This document shows positions 7,258-13,492 of a stretch of 14,133 nucleotides of DNA, one piece after another. The notes under the pieces are model-generated. The model searched no databases. It saw nothing but the letters and a program-made list of their open reading frames with translations, and was not told the origin of the DNA. Where the stretch lies: contig WQVR01000005.1 in the NCBI GenBank assembly GCA_009785775.1, forward strand, positions 1 through 14,133, given 5' to 3'. The first letter of the stretch is position 1. The number at the start of each line of letters is the position of its first letter. The translations under genes were made by a program, and so were the position numbers. Origin of the DNA: Candidatus Proendomicrobium guianensium. Its GTDB lineage: Bacteria; Elusimicrobiota; Endomicrobiia; Endomicrobiales; Endomicrobiaceae.

Positions 7258-10239
7258 CTAACGTCTTGCCCTTAAAGCTAAGGCATAAATTCCGCTTCCC
7301 CTTGGCTGGGCAATGAGGGTTCTTGTAGCGGCATTTACCTGCGTTGGAATTTCACTCCAACTTGCGCCGTTATTTACGGAAAAAAGCACTACCAAATCTT
7401 CTTTGCTTGCGCCGTCGGGAGGCACCACCCCTGAAAAGTTAATGTGAATAGAGCTTCTGCCTGTGGTGGGAAGATTTGTAATTTCAAACCGCGGCTCTAA
7501 ACTAATGTGGTTGCGGCTAAACCTGTCGGGCGGAAGGTTTGCCGGCGTTAAGCGCACGGTTGATTGGTTTGAATAGTGCGTATCTAACAATACTGACCAC
7601 CTGCCCGAGTTGTGGCGATAAGTAATTTCTGCGCTTTCATATCTGAAAGTTCTAAACCCGTCAGACGTAGACATTAAAGTATTAGGCGGCACAACCATAC
7701 TGCCTTGTTCGGCGCCCGTAGCGCGGTTGAAAAAAGTTATTCTTTTATGGGCTTGCGTCGGGTTGTACGCCATAAATGTTAAACCGCTATCCGGCTGTTG
7801 TCTGGCTTGTCTGGATAGCCTTCTTATTCCCCTTCTGTCTACCCTTTCGCCTAAAACGGCAAAAGCGGGAAAGTCCGCAAAATAATTTGTGTTTATATGC
7901 CCAAGCTCGTTAAAAAAGTGTATAAACTGCAAAGTATATGCGCGCGAACTTCCTTCGTCTACGTTCCAAGGTTCTGTGCGGTTTCTGAACTCGGCAAAAT
8001 CTCTTATAGCGGTAGCGGGATCGCTTAATGCCATAAGCCTTGCAAAGATTGTCCACCAAAACGCCCTGTCATCGGGCGGGGCATTAGGCGCGCGATAATC
8101 GTGAAGTTTCCTTGCAAATGCCCTGTCAAAACCCAAATAAAGCATAGAGGGCGTAAGCGGCAATACCTGTATGGCGCGTTTTTCGCGCGCGCGGCGGGTT
8201 GGGTCGGGGTTAAACCAATGCAAGTTATATTCGTTAAGGCCGCCCCACAAAATGCCGACAGTGGCATGGGTATAAAGCCCGTCGTTCTTGTTACCGTCTT
8301 GGTTAAACCAGTATTCCCTTATAGCCGTGTATTCCGTAACATATCCCCACATTCCAAGATCTATAAAACTTTGGTTGCCCGTAATAAGCCCCCAAAGATA
8401 AATTGCCGACCAAGCATGCATAGCTTCAGAGCTTGATTCCTGATTTAGGCCTCTGTCATTGTCGGTAGAGCCCCCAAAACCGCTTGCCCACGAATGCCCG
8501 CCGAAAATGTCAAAATGCCTTAAATACGGGAAAAATCTGCTGTTATAGGGCGCGTTTTCATCGCCAGCCCTGTAAGGGTTAAAGATGTTTAAAATAATTA
8601 AATCTACCATGCTTCTAAATTGTTCGTCCGAGGCAAAGTCTCTGTCATACATTGCAAGTATTGCCGCCGCATAAATAAAGTAACCGTAGTGAAAATGAAG
8701 GTCGGCGTAGTTAGGAGAACCAAAAACATCGTCTCCCGACGCTAAAAGCCCGCCAAATACCGGCTCAAAACCAAAAAATCTGCCGGGGTTGCCTTGCCTG
8801 TCTGTAAACCAATCTGTAAGCTGGATGCGCAGTGTTCTTAAAGCCCTGTCGCGGCGCGCAATATCACGCGAATTCATTAGAGGAAGCAGTACCGCCCCTT
8901 GTGTTAAAAGCTTACCCGCGTGGTAAGGGTTCATAGGGCGGGTTGTGGGAACAAATGTGGCGTCATCATGGTCGGCAAGGTAGCTTAAAACATCTATGTG
9001 CGCGGGTATTTCGTCTGTAAGTTTGGGTAAAATTCCGTGAAAGTAATTTGTAGTAGTAAACGAACTTGCCGCCGCCGCACGCACGCGTCCGCGTATAGTG
9101 TTATATTCACGTACGGGGTTTAAGAAACCGCCGTTTTCAAAAGTAATTCTGTCTGAGTTATAATGATGCGGCCAAACCGTAAAAAGCGGCACATTTGAAA
9201 AATCTCCGCCTATGCGGCGGCGGTCAACTTCAAAGTTAAACCGCGTTGAAACTTCAGCGCGCGCCATGTCTACGCTTTTTTCGGCGCGGGTAGAGGTAAT
9301 AAAGTTATAGGCGTATCTTCTAAATGTGTCATAATCGTAAGAAGATGTCATTACGGCTACGGACAAAAATCTGTTAGAGTCATTAGGGAAAATAACTCTT
9401 AATTCCGCTTCTTCGTCTGTGGAAGAGCCCGTAACCTCGAACCTGCTTCCCGACGGCGCAAAAATACCAAGGTATTTTCTATAGTTAGGACCTGTGCCTT
9501 CAGGGTCGTTTACGGCTATTACGGCGCCGTCGCCGCCAGGCATAAGGGCAATGCTCCAAGTGCGGCGCTCAGGTATTTCGTAGCGGCTGATACGCGCGTT
9601 TACGCCGCTGGAAAACTCAAAATAAGTAAAAACAAAACCCCGCCCGAAAGTTGATTTCATATATCTGGCAGGGTTGTTCATATCTCTCCACAAGGCTGTG
9701 GCAGACCAGTCTGAATGGTTAAAAAGCAGAGAGTTCGGCGTGCTTGCCGTAACGCGGGGAGAGGTTGCGCTTGTACCCATAATACCGTCTACAAGGGCAA
9801 GGTTCCACATTACATAATAATCATTCCAAGTATAACCAAACCCCACGCCGTCTACAATTGTATCCTCGGTAAGAGGAGTTTGAGACGTTGCGACATTAGG
9901 AAACGAAATTACCATGCCCGTACTTTTAAATTCGGGGCGGACATCAGGATAAAGCCTGTTAGGTTTTAATGTTGCAGGGTAAGTATAAAGCCTGAAAGAA
10001 GGGTCTCCGTGCTGACTGCCTATAAAAGACCTAAACCATTGGTTTGTAGGCACAGGCCTGCCCCGCATGGGAGAATACGCGTCAAAAGGTCTTGGCGCAA
10101 AAGGCGCCCAGTTTATTGTAGGACCTCTCTGCGGTTCCGGAGCAATACGCCCCCTGCCCGTAACCACGGGCATTGCAAAACCGGAAGACGTAAACAAGAA
10201 GAAACAAGTTAAAATCGCAAGCGTTTTTTTAAAGTTCAA
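7258..10239 (-). CDS. Secreted GH81 endo-beta-1,3-glucanase, no C-terminal FlgD-like domain
   Basis: This is a paralog of the downstream glucanase with the same predicted reaction: endo-hydrolysis of beta-1,3-glucan outside the cytoplasm. The 993 residues begin with a signal peptide (MNFKKTLAIL, hydrophobic core, SSGFA before MP at about 22). The N-terminal beta domain has VPTNQWFRSFI (about 63-73). The catalytic region has YADLHFHYGY (Asp513), FDIFGGHSWASG and NQESSSEA (Glu601, Glu605), so the GH81 catalytic set is intact. The protein stops at GIYALALRARR, exactly where the paralog continues into its FlgD-like domain. It carries an arginine-rich insert at about 797-815 that the paralog lacks. 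The start is TTG at 10239, with GGAGAGGG (10247-10254) seven bases upstream; no closer ATG fits. The gene begins 33 bases after the upstream stop, as expected within an operon. The missing tail suggests free secretion or periplasmic location, but that is inference. Confidence 0.92.
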   Translation of the reverse strand: MNFKKTLAILTCFFLFTSSGFAMPVVTGRGRIAPEPQRGPTINWAPFAPRPFDAYSPMRGRPVPTNQWFRSFIGSQHGDPSFRLYTYPATLKPNRLYPDVRPEFKSTGMVISFPNVATSQTPLTEDTIVDGVGFGYTWNDYYVMWNLALVDGIMGTSATSPRVTASTPNSLLFNHSDWSATALWRDMNNPARYMKSTFGRGFVFTYFEFSSGVNARISRYEIPERRTWSIALMPGGDGAVIAVNDPEGTGPNYRKYLGIFAPSGSRFEVTGSSTDEEAELRVIFPNDSNRFLSVAVMTSSYDYDTFRRYAYNFITSTRAEKSVDMARAEVSTRFNFEVDRRRIGGDFSNVPLFTVWPHHYNSDRITFENGGFLNPVREYNTIRGRVRAAAASSFTTTNYFHGILPKLTDEIPAHIDVLSYLADHDDATFVPTTRPMNPYHAGKLLTQGAVLLPLMNSRDIARRDRALRTLRIQLTDWFTDRQGNPGRFFGFEPVFGGLLASGDDVFGSPNYADLHFHYGYFIYAAAILAMYDRDFASDEQFRSMVDLIILNIFNPYRAGDENAPYNSRFFPYLRHFDIFGGHSWASGFGGSTDNDRGLNQESSSEAMHAWSAIYLWGLITGNQSFIDLGMWGYVTEYTAIREYWFNQDGNKNDGLYTHATVGILWGGLNEYNLHWFNPDPTRRAREKRAIQVLPLTPSMLYLGFDRAFARKLHDYRAPNAPPDDRAFWWTIFARLMALSDPATAIRDFAEFRNRTEPWNVDEGSSRAYTLQFIHFFNELGHINTNYFADFPAFAVLGERVDRRGIRRLSRQARQQPDSGLTFMAYNPTQAHKRITFFNRATGAEQGSMVVPPNTLMSTSDGFRTFRYESAEITYRHNSGRWSVLLDTHYSNQSTVRLTPANLPPDRFSRNHISLEPRFEITNLPTTGRSSIHINFSGVVPPDGASKEDLVVLFSVNNGASWSEIPTQVNAATRTLIAQPRGSGIYALALRARR

Positions 10240-10246
10240 AATCGTA

Positions 10247-10254
10247 CCCTCTCC
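10247..10254 (-). promoter_or_regulatory. Ribosome binding site for first GH81 gene (supports TTG start)
   Basis: GGAGAGGG on the minus strand lies seven bases before the TTG at 10237-10239. This strong Shine-Dalgarno match decides the non-ATG start. The same GGGTA block followed by TTG appears before the second GH81 gene at 7167-7181, which supports a homologous TTG start there too. Confidence 0.75.
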
Positions 10255-10272
10255 AAAATTATATTCTTAAAA

Positions 10273-11157
10273 TTATATTCTTTTAGAAAGCACGGCGCCT
10301 ATCTTGCCGTTGCTTTGCGCAAACCTGAAATCTAAATGGTGCCGTTGCATATAGCGTTCAATACGGCGTAAACTTACAATATAATCTAAAATTAAATATC
10401 CGCCGGTAAGCGCAAGCGCCACGCCGGTATAGCCTTGAAAAGCGTTTTTGGTTCTTCTTCTAAACACTCTGTCATATTCGCCGGTAATTCTAATTTGCAA
10501 AAGCCCGTCTGCGGTACGGTCTGAAAAAGTTTCGCCCACATTGCCTGCCCATTGGTTAAAAACGGCATTATTGCCGTCTTCATTACTTCCCGGACCATTA
10601 GGAAAATGTGAGCCTGTAGGCATATTTGCAGTATTTTCCCAAACTGCCCTGTCGGCAATATTAAGGTTAGTAATTACATTACCGTTTTGAGTTACAGTTG
10701 CGGTACCGCCGGGAAAATACCCCCCCGGCGCCCAAGGCACCTGCGCGCCGCCGTAAAGCCTGTAACTTATATGTATTGTCATATTTCTAATATCGGTATT
10801 GCCTACATTTCTGATATTTCCCGCCGATACCAAGTGGTATACGGGGGTAGGCAAGTCGGAACGGTCTACCCAATAAGCGCCAAAACCCACTTCCCCTAAA
10901 CTAAAAATATCAAACCCGCTTAAAACAAAAGACGCATCGGTAACATCTCTGTTAACCTGCGAGAAACCGTCTATTGCCAAAAAACCGCCAAGCAACATTA
11001 AGCCCACGCCAATCCATATACGCGACCTTGGGCGCGCAGGCGAAAACTCGGGCGTAACAGGTCTGCCCCAGTTTGTTGTGGCAGGGGTGGGAACGGCGGC
11101 AAAAGCCAAATTAAAATTGAGAGATACTAGTAATACTGCAGTTATAATTTTTTTCAT
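10273..11157 (-). CDS. Hypothetical exported or membrane protein, first gene of the glucanase operon
   Basis: I do not recognise this 294-residue protein. It starts MKKIITAVLL with a clear signal-peptide-like N-terminus (1-20, ending AFA before AVPTP). A glycine-rich hydrophobic segment, IWIGVGLMLLGGFLAIDGF, lies at 47-65 and a similar one, YTGVALALTGGYLILDYIV, at 243-261, flanked by arginines (RRRTK before, LRRIERYMQRHH after). The middle, about 66-240, is rich in Asn, Gly, Thr and aromatic residues and looks like an exposed beta-rich domain; EYDRVFRRR ends it. Possible readings are an inner-membrane anchored protein with a large loop, or an envelope helper for the two glucanases. No enzyme motif is seen. 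It is the first gene after the predicted promoter and lies 33 bases before the first glucanase. The ATG at 11157 has no good Shine-Dalgarno sequence, which is unusual next to the strong sites of its neighbours. Confidence 0.85.
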   Translation of the reverse strand: MKKIITAVLLVSLNFNLAFAAVPTPATTNWGRPVTPEFSPARPRSRIWIGVGLMLLGGFLAIDGFSQVNRDVTDASFVLSGFDIFSLGEVGFGAYWVDRSDLPTPVYHLVSAGNIRNVGNTDIRNMTIHISYRLYGGAQVPWAPGGYFPGGTATVTQNGNVITNLNIADRAVWENTANMPTGSHFPNGPGSNEDGNNAVFNQWAGNVGETFSDRTADGLLQIRITGEYDRVFRRRTKNAFQGYTGVALALTGGYLILDYIVSLRRIERYMQRHHLDFRFAQSNGKIGAVLSKRI

Positions 11158-11197
11158 TTAAAAAATTTTCAAAATAATGCTTGTATTTAGACACAAT

Positions 11198-11209
11198 TAA
11201 GTATACTTA
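11198..11209. promoter_or_regulatory. Perfect 12-base palindrome at the predicted transcription start (possible operator)
   Basis: TAAGTATACTTA is a perfect palindrome. It lies 3-14 bases downstream of the -10 box, so it covers the predicted start of transcription of the glucanase operon. That is a common place for a repressor operator. AT-rich palindromes also occur by chance, and no regulator gene is in the window. Confidence 0.35.
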
Positions 11210-11212
11210 TTT

Positions 11213-11241
11213 ATTATAGCACATAGCAATGCTTATCGCCA
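11213..11241 (-). promoter_or_regulatory. Extended -10 sigma-70-type promoter for the glucanase operon
   Basis: On the minus strand a perfect TATAAT (11218-11213) is preceded by TG-N, giving TGTGCTATAAT. A weak -35 hexamer, TGGCGA (11241-11236, three of six consensus bases), sits 17 bases upstream. The predicted start near 11206 gives a leader of about 50 bases to the ATG at 11157. A weak -35 with an extended -10 is a well-known promoter class. Confidence 0.65.
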
Positions 11242-11242
11242 C

Positions 11243-11257
11243 AGTGCCTAAGGCACT
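11243..11257. terminator. Small hairpin after tatA, next to the -35 box; possible weak terminator
   Basis: AGTGCC and GGCACT (11243-11248 and 11252-11257) form a 6 bp stem with a three-base loop, about 60 bases after the tatA stop and just upstream of the -35 hexamer. On the minus strand no T-run follows, so intrinsic termination would be poor. It could instead be a protein-binding palindrome next to the promoter. Confidence 0.3.
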
Positions 11258-11317
11258 TTAATATAAACGGGCTAAGCCTCATTTTTAAAATTTCTTCAAA
11301 AGCACATGAACACACGT

Positions 11318-11566
11318 TTACTTTTGTGCGGAGTTTTCTTTTTCGCCGCCACAGCCGCAACCACAGGATTGGTCTGTTTTTTTAACTTGTGCCTCAGAAG
11401 CGGCATTTCCTTCGGACAAGTTGCATTTATCGTTACCGACACCTTTTTTAAATTCCTGCACAGACTGCCCCAAAGCGCGCGCCACGCCGGGCAAACGCTT
11501 TGCGCCAAAAATTAAAACAACAATGGCAAGCACAAGCACAATTTCCCAAAATCCAAGACCGAACAT
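11318..11566 (-). CDS. tatA: Sec-independent translocase subunit TatA, with Cys-rich tail
   Basis: TatA is the pore-forming or membrane-thinning subunit of the twin-arginine translocase, which moves folded proteins across the inner membrane with TatC. The 82 residues show the family layout. An N-terminal membrane helix MFGLGFWEIVLVLAIVVLIFG has the conserved Glu at position 8. The FGAKRLP hinge (20-26) follows, then the amphipathic helix ARALGQSVQEFKKG (29-42) and a short polar tail. The ATG at 11566 is preceded by AGGAGG four bases away, which decides the start. An upstream in-frame ATG at 11629 would add 21 basic residues before the membrane helix and is unlikely. The odd part is the tail: Cys48 and a C-G-C-G-C-G-G run (68-74), expected on the cytoplasmic side. 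TatA tails are usually Lys/Glu-rich with no cysteines. No tatC is in the window. The gene lies downstream of ccdA across a long inverted repeat. Confidence 0.9.
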   Translation of the reverse strand: MFGLGFWEIVLVLAIVVLIFGAKRLPGVARALGQSVQEFKKGVGNDKCNLSEGNAASEAQVKKTDQSCGCGCGGEKENSAQK

Positions 11567-11570
11567 ACTT

Positions 11571-11576
11571 CCTCCT
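11571..11576 (-). promoter_or_regulatory. Ribosome binding site of tatA
   Basis: A perfect AGGAGG on the minus strand lies four bases before the ATG at 11566. It shows that the protein starts at MFGLGF rather than at the in-frame ATG 21 codons upstream. Confidence 0.85.
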
Positions 11577-11590
11577 TGCAGATATTTAAG

Positions 11591-11783
11591 ATGTTTTTTG
11601 CCTTTGCGCTTAGCGCGCTTGGCAGGCAATCGTTCAAAATTTTTAAGCGTTTTTCGAACTTGCGGGCAGTTTATAACAGCTTAAATATGTTGCCCGCTTC
11701 AAACACGCGAAAAACGATGAACTTAAAAATTTTGAGCTCATAAGCCGCCTGAATAGCGCTTTAACCGCAAAGGCAAAAGACAT
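11591..11783. repeat. Long nested inverted repeat filling the ccdA-tatA spacer
   Basis: Four nested arm pairs fold the 193-base stretch onto itself. The outer arms are 11591-11608 and 11766-11783 (18 bp, one mismatch; core TTTTGCCTTTGCG with CGCAAAGGCAAAA). Next come TCAAAATTTTTAAG (11634-11647) with CTTAAAAATTTTGA (11722-11735), CGTTTTTCG (11648-11656) with CGAAAAACG (11708-11716), and GCGGGCA (11662-11668) with TGCCCGC (11691-11697). The tip is an AT-rich loop of about 22 bases. The outer end touches the last base of the ccdA stop codon. No protein is supported in it. It is far longer than an intrinsic terminator and lacks a clean T-run. A MITE-like or REP-like element, or a structured mRNA spacer, fits better. 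Confidence 0.85.
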
Positions 11784-12508
11784 TATGCAAAAAACTGCAA
11801 TATTTGCCTTGTAATTGCGTCAAAACCGCCGGTGATAATTAAAACGCCTATTGCCACAAGCATTATGCCCGAAATAATTTCAATAATTCTAAAATATTTT
11901 TTAGTTGCTTGGAAAAACTTAAAAAACCCGCCTATAAACATAGCAGCTAACATAAACGGCACGCCTATGCCAAGCGAATAACTAAACAACAACAATCCGC
12001 CGTGAGCGGCTGTGGTCTGGGCGCCCGCAAGCATAAGTATCGAAGCAAGTACAGGTCCCACGCAAGGCGTCCACGCAAAAGCAAAAGCCATGCCCATAAA
12101 AACCGCGCCAAACACACCTACAGCACGCTCCGAGTTTAACTGCCGCCCTCTAAAACTAAACTGCCTGTATAAAAATTTAAGCTTTATAATGCCCGCCATA
12201 TGAAGCCCAAAAAATACAACTAAAACACCGGCGGCAATTTTCAAATATCTAATGTTTACGCCCAACACTTGCCCAAAATAATTAAAGCTAAGCCCAAGCA
12301 AAACAAACACTGCAGAAAATCCTAAAACAAAAGCCGCCGAACCCAAAAGGGCTTTTTTAAAATATCTGCTTGAGTTTTCAGCACTGCCGTTAACGCTTGC
12401 GCCTGTAATATAAGAAATATAAGCAGGTATTAATGGAAGCACGCAAGGGCTTAAAAAAGTTAAAACGCCCGCTAAAAAACCCGCAAATAAAGTTATATTG
12501 CTTTCCAT
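11783..12508 (-). CDS. ccdA: CcdA/DsbD-type thiol-disulfide membrane protein (cytochrome c biogenesis family)
   Basis: CcdA-family proteins carry reducing equivalents from cytoplasmic thioredoxin across the inner membrane to extracytoplasmic thiol proteins. The 241 residues form about six hydrophobic helices. Helix 1 has FLAGVLTFLSPCVLPLIPAY (11-30, redox Cys22), and the fourth has AFAWTPCVGPVL (143-154, Cys149). These two Pro-Cys motifs in helices 1 and 4 are the family signature, with symmetrical repeats of three helices. The length matches stand-alone CcdA; the periplasmic domains of full-length DsbD are absent. The ATG at 12508 lies 57 bases after the nadA stop and has no clear Shine-Dalgarno sequence. 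The neighbours are nadA upstream and tatA downstream, so an extracytoplasmic thiol partner must be elsewhere. The family is certain; whether it serves cytochrome c maturation or other thiol repair is not. Confidence 0.92.
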   Translation of the reverse strand: MESNITLFAGFLAGVLTFLSPCVLPLIPAYISYITGASVNGSAENSSRYFKKALLGSAAFVLGFSAVFVLLGLSFNYFGQVLGVNIRYLKIAAGVLVVFFGLHMAGIIKLKFLYRQFSFRGRQLNSERAVGVFGAVFMGMAFAFAWTPCVGPVLASILMLAGAQTTAAHGGLLLFSYSLGIGVPFMLAAMFIGGFFKFFQATKKYFRIIEIISGIMLVAIGVLIITGGFDAITRQILQFFA

Positions 12509-12565
12509 AATAAATATTAATCCGCTATTTTATAATAAAAGCACAAACGTCCAAAAGGGCTGTTC

Positions 12566-13492
12566 CTATTTAGAGGCATTCCCCGAAAGGGATAGTTCAA
12601 GCATTTTTTCAAGCGGCGCATAAGCGCGCAAGCGCATACTTTCTTCAACCGTAATTCTATTATTTAAGTTTGTTAATACGTCTACAATTTTTTCAAGCGT
12701 GGTTTTTTTCATGTTTTGGCAAACCATTTCCGCGCTTAACGGGTAAAATTTTTTGCCAGGGTTTTCAGTGGTAAGGCGGTGCATTATGCCTACTTCCGTA
12801 CCTATGATAAACTCTTGCGCTTTACTAGAGTTCGCGTAGCGGCACATTTGGGAAGTAGACATTACTTTATCGGCAATGTTTGTAACTTCGGGGCGGCATT
12901 CAGGGTGCACTAAAACTTCGGCATTGGGGTGGGCGGCGCGCGCGTCTTCTACAAGCCCTGCAAAAATGCACGCATGCAAAGGACAGCAACCGTTCCAAAT
13001 AGACATTTCTTTGCCTGACATTTTACTTACCCATTTGCCTAAGTTTATGTCGGGCGTAAAAATAAGGTCATAGTTTTGGTAAGCTTTTACAATATCTAAG
13101 GCATTAGAGGAAGTGCAACAAACGTCACTTTCAGCTTTAACAGCAGCGCTTGAGTTAACGTACGTTATAACTTTAGCGCCGGGACGTTCTGCCTTAAACT
13201 TTTTTAAGCTTTCGGCGTCTATCATATCTGCCATAGGACAACCCGAATCAGGCGCGGGAAGTAACACCTGTTTTTGCGGGCTTAAAATTGCGGCGGTTTC
13301 CGCCATAAAATGTACGCCGCAAAAAACTATCACATCTGCGGAAGTTTTAGAGGCTTTAATGCTTAAGTCCAGCGAGTCGCCCGTAAAATCTGCAATTTGT
13401 TGTATTTCGGCAGGTTGGTACAAATGCGCAAGTATCAGGGCATTACGCTTTTTTTTAAGTTCTGAAATTTTAGAAATTAAATTTTCCCTCAT
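12566..13492 (-). CDS. nadA: Quinolinate synthase NadA
   Basis: NadA condenses iminoaspartate with dihydroxyacetone phosphate to quinolinate in de novo NAD synthesis, using an oxygen-sensitive [4Fe-4S] cluster. The 308 residues, close to the compact 298-308 residue forms, contain AHLYQ (22-26), GDSLDLS (38-44), SGCPMAD (83-89), YVNSSAAVKAESDVCCTS (111-128), WNGCCPLH (166-173), HPECRPEV (196-203), GTEVG (231-235) and MVCQNMKKT (256-264). By motif and spacing Cys85, Cys170 and Cys258 match the three cluster ligands, and Glu198 in HPEC a conserved active-site residue. The start ATG at 13492 overlaps the TAA of the upstream gene by one base (TAATG), suggesting translational coupling. Neither nadB nor nadC is in the window, so the rest of the pathway is encoded elsewhere or replaced by another route. 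Confidence 0.96.
   Translation of the reverse strand: MRENLISKISELKKKRNALILAHLYQPAEIQQIADFTGDSLDLSIKASKTSADVIVFCGVHFMAETAAILSPQKQVLLPAPDSGCPMADMIDAESLKKFKAERPGAKVITYVNSSAAVKAESDVCCTSSNALDIVKAYQNYDLIFTPDINLGKWVSKMSGKEMSIWNGCCPLHACIFAGLVEDARAAHPNAEVLVHPECRPEVTNIADKVMSTSQMCRYANSSKAQEFIIGTEVGIMHRLTTENPGKKFYPLSAEMVCQNMKKTTLEKIVDVLTNLNNRITVEESMRLRAYAPLEKMLELSLSGNASK

Noticed and set aside
8025..8267. An 80-codon minus-strand frame inside the first glucanase
   Set aside because: It is out of frame with the intact GH81 catalytic region and has no features of its own.
11306..11515. A 69-codon plus-strand frame with a hydrophobic start that looks like a signal peptide
   Set aside because: It is antisense to tatA, whose TatA motifs and perfect ribosome binding site are clear; the hydrophobic look comes from the complement of the Cys/Gly/Lys-rich tail.
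11567..11629. Longer tatA start at 11629
   Set aside because: It would put 21 mostly basic residues before the membrane helix and ignore AGGAGG at 11571-11576; it also enters the inverted repeat.
11421..11684. An 87-codon plus-strand frame reaching into the inverted repeat
   Set aside because: It is antisense to tatA and crosses the hairpin arms; there is no ribosome binding site and no family resemblance.
11591..11783. Ordinary Rho-independent terminator for ccdA
   Set aside because: The structure is about 190 bases long with bulged arms and no clean T-run after a GC stem; a terminator role is possible but would not explain its size.
11591..11783. Complete insertion sequence or transposon
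   Set aside because: No transposase frame is present and I see no target-site duplication at the two ends; at most it is a non-autonomous element.
12509..12565. Separate promoter for ccdA (TATAAAAT in the nadA-ccdA spacer)
   Set aside because: An AT-rich -10-like stretch is present but no -35 at a proper distance; the match is no better than expected in AT-rich DNA.
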